Assembly (NCBI GenBank): GCA_043228905.1
Contig: JBHGNT010000022.1
Span: forward strand, 2,976,001-3,040,000
DNA: 64,000 nt
Source: Azolla caroliniana
Taxonomy: Eukaryota > Polypodiophyta
Direction of reading: 5' to 3'
Shown: piece by piece, positions 1 to 11,245 of the stretch
How the letters are laid out: each line of letters opens with the position of its first letter
How positions within the stretch are numbered: position 1 is the first letter of the stretch
Program-made: the position numbers and the translations under genes
Notes under the pieces: model-generated
Database searches by the model: none
The model's input: the letters and a program-made list of their open reading frames with translations, nothing else
Told to the model about the DNA's origin: nothing

Positions 1-240
1 GAAAGCAGCAGAAGAAGAACAAAGAAAGACTGTTGAGAACCTCCGCCGGGCAGAAGACAATCTGTGGAAAGGACATTAGGCATATGACCGGCTTAAGGAG
101 GAGAAAGAGAAAGTGTTGCAAGAAAAGGATAAGGTGTGACGGATGGCGGAAATGGAGATTGAAAGACTTAAAGAAGAACTCCGTCAACAGAAAGATCGGG
201 AAGACTGCAAGGAAGTAAACCCACATGTTTCTACTGAAGT
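1..240 (+). repeat. Relic of a coiled-coil retroelement reading frame
   Basis: One plus-strand frame reads as a highly charged Glu/Lys/Arg-rich coiled-coil segment interrupted by in-frame TAG and TGA codons. Its style resembles the longer coiled-coil relic at 15.8-16.8 kb (both have a Lys-Ala-Ala-Glu run followed by Glu/Gln/Arg repeats), so the two may come from the same family. It stops where copia integrase sequence begins, near position 241-255. Function is unknown; it could be the gag-like product of a non-autonomous LTR element. The window edge truncates it. Confidence 0.35.
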
Positions 241-244
241 CGTC

Positions 245-840
245 GACTAGCAACATATAGTAGAGAGATCCACCCATTGCAAGAGTCACCATTTTTCCAG
301 AGAGATCGATGTGTATTAGTTGTAGAGGAGTCTTTGTCCGATTTTGACTCTCTTTTGGAATAGCTGATCTTTGATGCTTGCCCATCATACAAGCATCACA
401 AACATGACTTAAGTCAGATAGGGTTGGCAACCCAACTACCATATCCGACTTCTTCATCTCCTTCAACACAACAACATTGAGATGCCCAAATCTCTCATGC
501 CATTGCTTTGTGTTAGTACTTGTGTTGTGGTCAGTAGAAATGGTAAGTGCGCTCAGCTCATAGAGATTGTTGCACCTTACCCCTATTCCTACAATCTTGT
601 CAGCAGAATCTGTTATGTCTGCACCCGATTTCTTGAATCGAACATCAAGACCCTTGTCGGTCAGTGCAGAAATGGACAATAGATTCTTCTTGAGATCTGG
701 CATGTACAACACTTGAGAGAGATGCTTTGTCCCGCTGGTCGTTGCTTTGAGGGAGACGGTTCCGATTCCTTTGGCTGGACATCGAGCATTGTTCCCGACC
801 ACAACATTGATGGGCTCTTGTAGAGGTGTCCAAGAGCTAT
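245..840 (-). pseudogene. copia protease end / GAG-pre-integrase fragment
   Basis: Minus-strand frames show the H-x-R-x-G-H and C-x-x-C zinc-binding pattern of the GAG-pre-integrase domain (QWHERFGHLN near 500, then CDACMMGKH near 370-390), preceded by sequence typical of the region between protease and integrase. Several frame changes break it. It ends abruptly near 245 against unrelated coiled-coil sequence. Confidence 0.7.
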
Positions 841-851
841 ACCAGTCACGA

Positions 852-1833
852 TTACTGGTCATATGTCGGGACGCTCCATATGTCGACAACTTGGGTGTCA
901 ACTAAAACACACACTTCTTCAGTTGCGACCCATAACTCAAGCTCATGTACGACGTTGTTGGGGGACTCGGGCTCTCTCCAAGAGGTCTTACTAGAACCAT
1001 TCTTCTCGTCCGTCATCTTCTTTCGACAATCCTTGATTGTGTGACCCTTCTTGTCACAATAGAAACACGATCCATTGAACTTCTTCTTTGGTATCCTATT
1101 CACATTGTTTGAATTGGATGCTCCTGTACCCTTAGTCCTAGAGACAAATGCCGAATCTTCCCTTCCTTCTCTTGTCTTCGGCCGAAGCTCCTCTTCAAGT
1201 AGCATCGCACTTAGTTCATCAAATTTTAAAGGAGTGGGTCGAACCTGAGTGTTCAATGTTGTCACAATGCCATCATACTTGAAAGGAAGTACTCGAATGC
1301 ACCGACGAGCCATATCCTCTTGAGAGACGACTACTCCCAACAGCCGCCAGTTGATCTTGAAGATCCTTAATCCTTTTTACAAAGGATTCTACTTTCTCTC
1401 CATCAACGAGCTTCTCTGCCGCAAGCTGATTTTCAAGGTTTTGTATCCTTGTATAGTTTCTGGTCTCATACTGGTTGGCCAATATGCTCCAAGCTTCATG
1501 TGCCTTGGTTGTATGTTGCACTAATGTTAGTACAGAGTCACATACACCAGTGACTATGGTACACAACGCATCAACATTCCTTCTCTTCCAAGCTCGAAGT
1601 AGATCAGCATTTGGAGGGATTGATGTGGTAGGGTGTGTAGGGTCAAAGGTCGTCATGGGCTCAGGGTCTCCTTCTGTTGGTCCCATGATTGTCTCCAACA
1701 ACTCGTAGGAGTTCAAAATGGCAGACATTTTGAACTTCCATAGAGTGTAGTTGGTTCCATCTAGCTTTCCATCAGACAATGGAGGTGGGCGAATGCGTAG
1801 TGGAGCAGCTGCAACATTCATGGACAAGGCCAT
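852..1833 (-). pseudogene. copia gag with zinc knuckle, frameshifted
   Basis: The start codon at 1833 opens a frame with the usual copia gag opening (an LxGxNYxxWxxxM-like pattern) running to about 1335. There the reading continues in another frame to 852. The second part carries an intact CCHC knuckle (CFYCDKKGHTIKDC, near 1027-1068). One frame break separates the halves, so no full-length Gag could be made. Gag would bind and package element RNA. Confidence 0.8.
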
Positions 1834-1926
1834 TGATACTCTCTCTCTCTCTCTATTTCTCGGTGATGCCAGACATCAACTGCATGTATATACCTAATCT
1901 AGATCAACCTCTCTGCTCTGATACCA

Positions 1927-2565
1927 TGTTAGAAATATTGAGAATCGATTAGATAGGTATATAGAGTTACAACTACAGAGATGGGATATATGAAAACAAA
2001 ACTTCTATTACATATGAGAGTAGCTCACAATGGTAGTTTTCCCATACACTCACACCTTAGAGCTTAGATAGGATATGGACCAGCTCACTACAAAATTAGT
2101 GGGGACTAATAATCAAGCCAACCACTGTGAAAAGAAAGTGGATTGCTTTCTATGTTTGGTCTAAGTATAACATTATATATGCAAGTCATTTGATAGTAGT
2201 GGAGATATTCATTTTCTATCAACTGACTTGTCATTTAATATGACCAACTCCCTAGGTACAGGCTAGTGCTAGATAGTACTTATCTTGAAGTCAATGATGC
2301 ATACTTCAAGACTAAGTACATCGTAACTTGCCCACAAAATATTCTAGTTGACTTGATTAGCCAATCTTATTACCTATTTCTCTCTTTCCTAAATACATTG
2401 TGTCCTACGCATCTACAGTTTCCTAGATTAACACCTTATCGACCCATATGGTCGAGTTGCACACTAGCCGCTCCTCATTTGGGGCGCTATCACAAAATGT
2501 GCACTCTAAGAGCACATATGGGGATAGATTTACAACTTGGGGCTGATCATTGATTATATCTAACA
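1927..2565 (-). repeat. 5' LTR of the truncated copia element
   Basis: A 639-bp LTR bounded by TGTTAG and CTAACA (plus-strand reading), a perfect 6-bp terminal inverted repeat. The initiator-Met-tRNA primer-binding complement follows immediately on the internal side (about 1915-1926), which fixes the orientation as minus. The outer flank is ATTAT at 2566-2570. Confidence 0.85.
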
Positions 2566-5245
2566 ATTATGACACGAAACGGACTCGTACCGACACACTA
2601 CCTCTTCGATCAGGAACCGGCATACCGCCGCGGTTGTCTTGTTCTGCAGTGCACAGCCTTCCACCTGGTTTGTTAAGTCTTCCCGCGCAAGCACCAAGTA
2701 TCGCATCTGTCCTACTCCCATCGGCATCGTCACCAAGTCCACCATCCACTTGAAATGGACCGCAGGCGGGTAAGTCGGGTGTAGCTCGTCCCGATGTCAG
2801 ACTACGGAGTGCATCTGACAACTTTCGCAAGTCATCACGAACCGATGCACGTCCTAGTACAGCCCCGGCCACCAGTACTTCTCCTTCAGCTTCTCGAACG
2901 TGGCCCACGTCCCGCGGTGCCCGTCCCAGGGACCCTCATGAAATGCCGCCAGTAGTTCCTCCTGTTCTTCTTTCTTTGCCACTACACGAAGCGGGATGTC
3001 GTTTTTCTTCTTTGGGTGCCTCCATATGCACTCATCCCGCAAGAAGAATCGGTACACCTTCTTCCGTACCCGGCTCACCCCTTCTCTCGTCCACACTGCG
3101 TCCGGCGTCATCGCCCGTAGGAACCTCCTGATTTGGAGCCACTCCCCGTCGTACCTTCTTTTGTCAAATTCGTTAAGCGACGGAGTGTCCCCTTTCCTCG
3201 TCGTTACGTTAGCTGACCCGAAGAAGTCCTTGCCGACTTCTTCGTCATCCGAAACCATGCCGTCTTCGTCGTTGAACCTCGCTCTCGAAAGCATGTCGGC
3301 CATGACGTTATCTTTTCTGGAGATGTGTCATATCTCCGGGTTCAGGGACTTAATGTACGCTATCCACCGGAGCATTGCTAGGTCCGGCGTCGCGCATCCG
3401 GATACCATGCCGAGTATCGGCTGGCAGTCAATCTCGATGATCACCTCCGTCCCGATCAGATAGTCCTTGTCGGCCTTAACTGCCGAAACGATACCCCAAA
3501 GCTCGCGCTTAACTTGGGCGTACCCTCGTTGCCACTCGCTCAATACCTTCGCCCCGAACCGGATCGGGAATCGTACGTCGTCCTTGTCCTCCTGACTTAT
3601 TACCCACCCGATCCCGGTTGGGCTCGTGTCCACTGTCACGCAAATGGGGACATCCTTACCGTAAACCGCTTTACGGAGAGTCGGCGCTACCGTAAGCGCC
3701 TCCTTTAGTCTCCGTAACGACTCCATGTGCTCCGTCCTCCACTCAAAGTTGCACCCCTTTTTCAATAGTCCGTAGAGGGGCTCCGCAACATGTGCGTAGT
3801 GCGGGATCCAGATGTGGTAGAACGTGCATGCTCCGTGACCGACCCGCAATCATCCATCATCGTGGAGATGGCCTCTACCTTTGCCGGAGACGGCTTCCTA
3901 CCGTAGGGCCCGCACAGGTGTCCGACCACCAAGATCTCCGACTGCCCGAACGCCAATTTTTCCCCAAAGAAGGTGAGTCGTGCGTTTTCGAGCCTCTGCA
4001 GCACCTTCTCGCAGTCGTTGATGTGGTTCACGACGAACCTCCGGCATCCGTCTGGCCCGACAGTCTCGTCCACATCATCCACCGGACACCCCTTTATCGG
4101 GATGTCATCCAAGAATGGCATGGTGATGTCCGGGATGCAGTCCCTCAGCACCTTGTTCATTGCGTTCACCATATGCACCACCGAATTTGTCCCGCCTTAT
4201 GGTAGGGTACACATCCGTACTAGGCCGAGAGGGGTTCGCATCGTCGTGATATCCCTGCTCTCCACGGCTAGCTGGAACTGGTCGTACCCCGAGTATAAGT
4301 CACCAACCGAATAGATCGACCTTCCAACGAAGGCCTTCGCGAACTCATCTATGGTCGGTCCGATTCCTGCATTACGGATGGTCACCCTGTTGACCAGTTG
4401 CAGGTCCTGAATGAAGCGCAGCATGCCGTTCTTCTTCGGCACCGTAAACCACCGGCTCGAATATGGGGCACTCGACGGTTCGAGACCCATCTCCACCTTT
4501 TGTTTCAGAAGCTCCATCAATTTCGGGATGTGAGCTCTCGGTACCGGGATCGGTTTGAGATTCCACGGTACATGCGGTACCGTGAAGATTACCATCGGTT
4601 CGACGATCGTCGGGTCCACGCACCCGATCTCCTCTGGCGAGAACGCGAAGGCTTTCCCATGCCTTCCGAGCATTCTCCGAAACCTGTCCTCCTCAGCCGG
4701 CAGTAGAAAGCCACCCCCACCAACCTTGAGCTCCCGTAGCGTTATGTCGGTGAACCGGTGCCCTATGCCAGCCGGATTCCGTAAACTTGGGTCCGACGCA
4801 ACCACTTTTATCTGCTCCTCGCTGCCCTCCGGCAAGGGTGCCGCGACTGGCTTCACCTTCCAGTCCACAGTCTTGTACTTTGTATCCACGCGGGCCGTCC
4901 GATCCGACCCGATCCTTTCCCCGAAGTCCGTGATGACTTCATACATTCCCATTGAACTAACCGGAACGGTCCGGTCTTCTCTAAGGTCTTCACCGATCAC
5001 CTTTTGCAATTCCCCCAAGGTGTCGTCAAAAGAGACCGCCTCCACGGCGTCGTTGATGTCTTCGTCGGGGGAGAGGACTCCGCATCCCCTGAGCCGCTCC
5101 TCCGCTCGCTTCCTCTCCCGGCCGTTGACGTCGGTTATAGTACAACCTCCGTTTTCAAAGAACCAAAACTTTCTACCTATTGTACATGTGTGGGGTTCTT
5201 CCGATATGTCCGGACTACCACGGCCCCACGCCTTGATAGCCCTCT
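2566..5245 (-). pseudogene. Older gypsy pol (RT, RNase H, integrase), degenerate and truncated
   Basis: Minus-strand frames cover the pol N-terminus, the reverse transcriptase (FLDD near 4110), RNase H and the integrase N-terminal part. Each is alignable by eye to the intact pol at 7.7-11.2 kb. Lesions include a CAA-to-TAA type stop near 4197, a frame break near 3840, further breaks near 3310 and 2850, and loss of everything after about 2570, including the second catalytic Asp and the Glu of the integrase. The pol frame is -1 relative to gag, as in the intact element. Confidence 0.85.
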
Positions 5246-6954
5246 CTAAAAATCCCCTCGGCTGCCGTTGCCGAGGGTCTCGCGATTCCTCTCATGATTT
5301 GGACGTACCGTCATGAATTGGACGGAATGCCAACCGTCCTGGCTCTTGATGCACGCGTACGCCGAACCGTTGTCCAGCACTTTCGTCTCCATGCGTGTTG
5401 CCGTAATGTATGGTTCGTCGAGAATCACCAGGTGCGAGGATGTTTCCTGCAGGAAGAAATGTTGATCTATCTCGACGTCACCGACCTTTACGCGTATATT
5501 TGGGCACGCACCATGCAGCTCCTCCGTAGCACGCGTCGCCGCGCGTATCTTCCACTCGTGCTTGGTGTTGATCGGCCATTTACCCTTCTTGTAGAAATCC
5601 ATGGACATCAGGTTGATTTCGGATCCATGGTCTAGCAAGGCCACCACCGGTTCCGGAACGTCGTTGATCCGCACAGGGGTTTCCGTAGTTGCCCTGGCCC
5701 AATGCGGCTTCGCGTAGTGGCTTTCCGCTAACTCTTCTTCTAGGGCCGCGTCTTCTAAGTGCGTAGTCCGCACCTCCACCGGCTTCTCCGGTTCTGGCTC
5801 CGTGGAGAGCCTCTTCCGCTTCACCAAGTCTACGATGGAGTCGTGGAACTCCCTCTTGGCGTTCCCAACACCTCTCGCAACGACAGCTCCACTTTACTGT
5901 CGAGGATCCGCTCTTCAAGGACCTTCCGTAGGTCCGTTGCTCTCTCGATTTCGGTGCTCAACCGAAACCCTGCCTGCTTCTTTCCGTTCGGCGCGCCTGG
6001 GTTGCCGGCACCAGTCGGTTTCGGTCCGAACTGGGTCTTGTACCTCGGGGGACCCACCCCCCCGGCCTTTCCTACCCGTTTTTCTTCCACCAGAACCTCG
6101 TAGTTCTGGCAAGCGGCTTCTACGAAGCCCGTTTTCTCTTCGACCGGATCGTCCCATCCGGTGACCTCCTGGACTCGCTGTTCCGCACGGTCCGCCTCTT
6201 CCTTCTTCAGCCGAACTCCGGAGAAGCCTTCTAGCACTAGCGGCCAGAATCCGGAGTCCTTCACCTTCCAGGACTCGTCACCCCCGACCCGAATTCCCGC
6301 CGACATTGAGTAGTTAACGGCTTCTACATGCCGTGTCGTGGCCTCTTCCATCAACCTCTTCATTCCACCGCGCCCCGTATTTAGTTCTAGGGCTCTCCGG
6401 GTCTCGCTCGCGTGCACCCACCCGTTCCAGAGGTACACCACGTTGGACCTGAGCGCGTCGGCGAAATCCGCGCAATCCTTCCGAATGTGACCGATCGCGT
6501 CACACCACATGCACCGCTGCCCAGCCGGTGGCCTCCGGTCCCGAGGTTGTTCGTCGCTGCCTCTTCGTGCTTGTGCGATCTACAGATCGCGCACCATCTG
6601 TGTCAGCTCCTCCAGAGCCGCTCCTCCGGATGGGCCTCTGACTACGTCATTCGATGCCGACCCCAACTCCAACCAAATTCGGGTCTCTTCCTTCCTACCG
6701 GCTGGCACCGATACCGGCTCCTCAAGCCTCCCCGCCGGAACCGGCCTTGACCCTGACGAGCTTCCGTCGCTCCAATCGCGCCATTTGTCGAAACAGCTAC
6801 AGACCCATTTTACCACGGCCCAATCTGTCGTGAGCCCTTCGTCCGTTTCCAATAGGGGACCCACCTTTTCCCTATCGAGCGCGTCTACCGACTTGACAAA
6901 CAGTAGTACTCAACTCGTTTCGAGCACGGTCCGGTTCAGCGTCGACAGCCGCGT
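5246..6954 (-). pseudogene. Older gypsy gag-protease, C-terminal part
   Basis: It continues gag after the nested insertion. It has a TGA stop soon after the junction (about 6900) where the intact copy has Arg, a zinc knuckle (MWCDAIGHIRKDC near 6470-6510) and a frame break near 5870. It then has a protease-like segment with a DHGSEIN motif near 5605-5630 and ends in TAG at 5246-5248. The end context (GGATTTTTAGAGAGGGCT on the minus strand) is the same as in the intact copy. Inactive. Confidence 0.8.
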
Positions 6955-7671
6955 TGTCGGGGTTACTACGCCCTTGCGTGTAGAAAGGAGGAGGGACCAC
7001 GGGGGTCTTGAACCGAAGAGCAAGAGAGAGAGGAGTAAGAGAGAGAGACCCGATTACACAGAACCGAAGATCCGATTGCGCAGAACCGACGATTGCACAG
7101 GGACACGGCCCAACAAACAGAGATCACAAATAAACGCCGACGCAGATGGACGCAACAACGAAAGATATGTACTTATGAATGCAAGAAAATAACAGACTAA
7201 AGTATTACAACCCACGGTGGGGCACGAAATAGATACTAACGAAAACGAACAGGGCGGCGAACAGATGCCGACCCCTGTATGTCGCGACGCACAGGAAGGG
7301 AAAACAGGTCGGAGGTGCTGCAGGACGCACTCGGGGCGTTCCACGGAACAGCGCAAGCCTCCTCGAAACCTGCACTGGTACGCGATGGAGCAGAAGACAG
7401 AGAAAGCAGGAGTGAGAGAGAGCTCCGAAATCGGTTCGGCAGCACTTCGTCCTCTCCGCGCGAGATACCCCACTTCTATTCTTCCTCTTCCCTTTTATAG
7501 CCCGTCAAGAGGCCGTTTGGCATTAACTGCATACCAACCGAATCTACCCACCTAGGATCCTCGTATGTACCTACTTCGTCCTTAGGTACTTCTTGGGGCG
7601 CGTGTGTGCGTAGAGCCGTTTCCCACGCCTTGTTCCTCCGATTCCTCTTGTGGGCGGTTTTCTTCACGACA
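6955..7671 (-). repeat. 3' LTR of the intact gypsy element
   Basis: A 717-bp LTR bounded by TGTCG and CGACA (5-bp inverted repeat). In minus orientation it follows a polypurine tract AGGTGGGGGCGGA (plus-strand positions 7672-7684). A minus-strand TATAAAAGG-like box lies near 7493-7500. It is identical by eye to the other LTR except for one missing A near 7000. Confidence 0.9.
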
Positions 7672-7743
7672 TCCGCCCCCACCTAACCGCGCATCCACCG
7701 GCATGCGCCAAAATAAGTTGGCACGGAGAAAACCGGCCCGCCT

Positions 7744-10700
7744 TTACTCTTCGCCTGCCGGCCCTTCCTCGGCCTCGGATCGGTCGTCGCTGCTGTTCAG
7801 GAGAATCGGGTCGGGTTCGTCGTCATGCCGCTTCTTGAAAGCTTTGATCCTCTTCCCGGCCACGGGTATCGCTATTCTCGTACCGTCGAGCTCCGCCAGA
7901 TGATACGTCCCGTTGTCGTTGGCGCTCTGTACCGTGTACGGCCCGAACCATCTCCGTGCGAACTTCCGCGTTGATCGGTGCTGGTTGTCGAGGCTGCTGT
8001 CGTAGACGAGCACCCAGTCACCTTGTTCGATCTTCTTCGGTCGGAGTCGGTGCGTTCGGTCGAACCTGGCCTTGTTCTTTATCCTCGCCACTCGGATCCT
8101 TTCTGCAGCCGTCTCCACGTCCTCCGGTCTCCGTTCGAGTTGTCGTATACGCGCTGCCAACAAGTCCTCCCGGCTCATCTCGTCCCTCCAGTCGACCGTC
8201 GCCCATGAGGAGATTGTTTGTTCCACCGGCATGATCGGCTTCTGGCCGAACATGAGCTCTGTCGGCATGTACCCGGTTACCGAACTGTGCGTAGTCCGGT
8301 CGGCCCACAAAGCATAAGGTAGAAGTCGCGGCCAGTTACCGACTTGGCCCCCGCATGCCCGAACCAGCGCTTTAACGATCGGCCCGTGTCCGCGCTCCAC
8401 CTTTCCATTCGCCTCCGGGTTGTACGCAGTGGTGAGCGAGAGTTTGACTCCCACCCGATCGAACAGCTCCGCGGCCTCCTCGGCGTCCAACTCCCCCCGG
8501 TCAGCCACGATCTTCCCGACGCACCCGTACCGGCATATCACGTCCTCGATCAGGAACCGACACACGGCCGCGGTCGTCTTGTTCTGAAGGGCTCGGCCTT
8601 CCACCTGGTTCGTCAGGTCTTCCCGCGCTAGGACCAGATACCGCATCTGTCCTACCCCCATCGGCATCGTCACTAGGTCTACCATCCATTTGAAGTGGAT
8701 AGTCGGAGGGTACGTAGGGCGAAGCCCATCCCGGTGTCGGACTATCGAGTGCATCTGACAACTCTCGCAAGTCGACACGAACCGATGCACGTCCCGGTAC
8801 AATCCCGGCCACCAGTACTTCCCCTTCAGCTTCTCAAATGTCGCCCACGTTCCACGGTGTCCAGCCCAAGGGCTGTCGTGGTAGGCCGTCAGCAGCTCCT
8901 CCTGTTCTTCCTTCATCGCCACCACCCGGAGCAGAGCGCCGTCCCTCTTCTTCGGGTGCTTCCATAGGTAGCCATCCCGGAGAAAGAATCGATATGCTTT
9001 CTTCCGGATCCGGTTGGCCTCGTCCTTCGTCCATGACGCATCAGGCGTCATTGTCTTCAAAAACCCGCCGATCTGCAGCCACTCCCCGTCGTACTTGCTC
9101 GCGTCGAACTCGTTAAGCGCCGGAGTGCTCATTCCGTCGGTCGTTATGTGTGCCGCCTCGAAGAAATCCACGCCGACTTCTTCGTCTTCCGAAACCATGC
9201 CGCCCTCGTCGTCGAACCTCGCCCTCGAAAGCATGTCGGCCATGGCGTTGTCTTTCCCGGAAATGTGTCGTATTTCCGGGTCCAGGGACTTGATGTACGC
9301 TATCCACCTGAGCATCGCCAGGTCCGGAGTCGCGCATCCGGAAACCATACCGAGAATCGGCAGGCAATCCGTCTCGATGATCACTTCTGTCCCTATCAGG
9401 TAGTCTTTGTCGGCCTTAACCGCCGAAACAATACCCCAGAGTTCGCGTTTAACCTGGGCGTATCCTCGCTGCCGTTCACTGAGGACTTTCGCGCCGAATC
9501 GGATCGGAAACCGATTGCCGTCCTCGTCTTCCTGGTTCACGACCCATCCGATCCCGGTCGGACTGGTATCCACCGTTATGAATACCGGGGTACCGTTCCC
9601 GTATACCGCCTTCCGGAGTGCCGGTGCCGCTGCAAGGGCCTCTTTCAGCTTCCGGACCGATTCCGCGTGCTCGTCTAGCCATTCGAACCTTCGCCCCTTT
9701 TTCAGCAACCCATACAGTGGCTCCGCGACGTGTGCGTAATGCGGGATCCATATGTGGTAGAACGCGCATGCCCCCAGGAATCTCCGTACTTCCGTGACCG
9801 AGCTGCAGTCGGGCTTCATCGCGGAGATGGCTTCTACCTTTGCCGGAGACGGTTTCCGGCCATACGGTCCGCACAGGTGTCCGACCACCATGATTTCTGA
9901 CTGCCCGAAGGCCGACTTCTCCCCGGAGAAGGTGAGTCTCGCATCCTCTAGCCTTCGCAGCACCTTCTCGCAGTCGTCGATGTGCGTCGCCACGAATCGC
10001 CGGCATCCGTCCGGCCCGATCGTCTCGTCCTTCTCTTCTACCGGGCATCCCTTGATCGGGATGTCGTCCAGAAACGGCATGGTGATGTCCGGGATACAGT
10101 CCCTCAGAACCTTGTTCATCGCATTCACCATGTGGGCCACCGAGTTGGTCCCTCCTTGCGGCAGTGTACACATCCGAACTAGGCCGAGGGGAGTTCGCAT
10201 CGTCGTAATGTCTCTGCTCTCCACGGCTAGCTGGAACTGGTCGTACCCTGAGTATAGATCCCCGACCGAGTAAATTGACCTTCCGGCGAAGGCCTCCGCG
10301 AACTCGTCTATGGTCGGTCCGATCCCTGCGTTCCGAATGGTCACTCGATTGACCGGCTGCAGGTCCTGGATGAAGCGCAACGAACCGTTTTTCTTCGGTA
10401 CGGTAAACCATCGATTCGAATATGGGGCGCTCGACGGCTCGAGAATTCCCATATCAACTTTCTGCCTCAGCAGCTCCATCAACTTCGGGATGTGAGCTCT
10501 CGGAACCGGGATTGGCTTGAGGTTCCATGGTACATGCGGTACCGTGAATATCACCATCGGCTCCACGATCGTCGGGTCAACGCACCCGATTTCCTCCGGC
10601 GAGAATGCGAAGGCTTTCCCGTGCCTTCCGAGCATTCTCCGAAACCGGTCTTCCTCCGCCGGCAGTAGGAACCCGCCCCCACCGATTTTGAGCTCTCGGA

Positions 10701-11235
10701 GCGTCTCGTCGGTGAAGGTGTGCCCTATGCAGGCCGGATCTCGTAGACTAGGGTCCGATGCAACCCCTTTGATTCTCGACGCGCTGTCCTCCGGTAAGGG
10801 TGCCGCGACTGGCCTTACCTTCCGGTCCACAGTCTTGTACTTGGTGCTTACGCGGGCCGTCCGAACTGACTCGAGCCCTCGACCGAAGTCCGCGATGACT
10901 TCGTACATCTCCTCGGAACACACCGGTATCGTCCGGTCTTCGTTAAGGCCTTCTTCGACTACCTTTCCCAGCATTCCCAAGGTGTCGTCGAATGAGACCG
11001 CCTCCACGGCTCCGTTGATTTCCTCGTCAGGGCCGAGAACTCCGCACGCTCGAAGTCTCCCCTCCGCCTTTGTCTTCTCTCGGCCGCCGATGCCGACTAT
11101 CGTACACGCTCCGCTGTCGGAGAACAAAAATCCCCTACCTATGGTACAAGGTTCCTTCGGTTTTATCGTACAGGTGTGGGGGTTTCCCGGGGTGTCCGGA
11201 CTGTCGCGGCCCCACGCCTTGGCAGCCCTCTCTAA
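7744..11235 (-). CDS. pol: Pol polyprotein (RT, RNase H, integrase) of the intact gypsy element
   Basis: The pol frame is open from the frameshift site (11235) to the stop at 7744, about 1,163 residues, in -1 relative to gag. A leader region is followed by reverse transcriptase (VKPIPVPR-like entry, catalytic FLDD near 10060-10075), RNase H (TVDTSP near 9570) and a tether. The integrase has an HHCC zinc domain, then D, D and E in the contexts WMVDLV, KIVADRG and NGKVERGH. A basic C-terminal domain without a chromodomain closes it. No stops interrupt it. FLDD in place of YxDD is unusual but also present in the older copy. Expression most likely needs -1 frameshifting because gag ends in TAG and no ATG opens pol. 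Confidence 0.9.
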   Translation of the reverse strand, partial: LERAAKAWGRDSPDTPGNPHTCTIKPKEPCTIGRGFLFSDSGACTIVGIGGREKTKAEGRLRACGVLGPDEEINGAVEAVSFDDTLGMLGKVVEEGLNEDRTIPVCSEEMYEVIADFGRGLESVRTARVSTKYKTVDRKVRPVAAPLPEDSASRIKGVASDPSLRDPACIGHTFTDETLRELKIGGGGFLLPAEEDRFRRMLGRHGKAFAFSPEEIGCVDPTIVEPMVIFTVPHVPWNLKPIPVPRAHIPKLMELLRQKVDMGILEPSSAPYSNRWFTVPKKNGSLRFIQDLQPVNRVTIRNAGIGPTIDEFAEAFAGRSIYSVGDLYSGYDQFQLAVESRDITTMRTPLGLVRMCTLPQGGTNSVAHMVNAMNKVLRDCIPDITMPFLDDIPIKGCPVEEKDETIGPDGCRRFVATHIDDCEKVLRRLEDARLTFSGEKSAFGQSEIMVVGHLCGPYGRKPSPAKVEAISAMKPDCSSVTEVRRFLGACAFYHIWIPHYAHVAEPLYGLLKKGRRFEWLDEHAESVRKLKEALAAAPALRKAVYGNGTPVFITVDTSPTGIGWVVNQEDEDGNRFPIRFGAKVLSERQRGYAQVKRELWGIVSAVKADKDYLIGTEVIIETDCLPILGMVSGCATPDLAMLRWIAYIKSLDPEIRHISGKDNAMADMLSRARFDDEGGMVSEDEEVGVDFFEAAHITTDGMSTPALNEFDASKYDGEWLQIGGFLKTMTPDASWTKDEANRIRKKAYRFFLRDGYLWKHPKKRDGALLRVVAMKEEQEELLTAYHDSPWAGHRGTWATFEKLKGKYWWPGLYRDVHRFVSTCESCQMHSIVRHRDGLRPTYPPTIHFKWMVDLVTMPMGVGQMRYLVLAREDLTNQVEGRALQNKTTAAVCRFLIEDVICRYGCVGKIVADRGELDAEEAAELFDRVGVKLSLTTAYNPEANGKVERGHGPIVKALVRACGGQVGNWPRLLPYALWADRTTHSSVTGYMPTELMFGQKPIMPVEQTISSWATVDWRDEMSREDLLAARIRQLERRPEDVETAAERIRVARIKNKARFDRTHRLRPKKIEQGDWVLVYDSSLDNQHRSTRKFARRWFGPYTVQSANDNGTYHLAELDGTRIAIPVAGKRIKAFKKRHDDEPDPILLNSSDDRSEAEEGPAGEE

Positions 11236-11245
11236 AAATCCTCTC
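11226..11245 (-). promoter_or_regulatory. Putative -1 ribosomal frameshift site between gag-PR and pol
   Basis: On the minus strand gag ends GAT TTT TAG; slipping back one base at TTT gives GGA TTT TTA GAG, which is the pol frame. The same string is preserved at the gag end of the older, diverged copy (5240-5254). This is an inference from frame arrangement and conservation; it is not a canonical retroviral X XXY YYZ heptamer, and no stimulatory structure was evaluated. Confidence 0.55.

Larger units (their letters stand above)
245..2565 (-). mobile_element. Ty1/copia retrotransposon, truncated (5' LTR, gag, start of pol)
   Basis: On the minus strand the order is 5' LTR (2565 down to 1927), a primer-binding site TGGTATCAGAGC directly next to it, gag, a zinc knuckle, then the GAG-pre-integrase domain, which breaks off near 245. 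The reverse transcriptase and the second LTR are missing. Its right edge abuts the broken integrase of the older gypsy element. That pol homology runs almost up to the LTR, so the copia element probably inserted into the gypsy. The matching target duplication would lie on the lost side and cannot be checked. Confidence 0.8.

Noticed and set aside
7054-7473. 139-codon frames repeated identically at 7054-7473 and 13502-13921
   Set aside because: They are two copies of the same LTR; the identity reflects LTR duplication, not a conserved gene.
9476-10411. 311-codon frame antisense-offset within the gypsy pol
   Set aside because: It lies wholly inside the intact pol frame in another phase, encodes an Arg/Gly-rich product with no domain, and is a by-product of GC-rich coding sequence.
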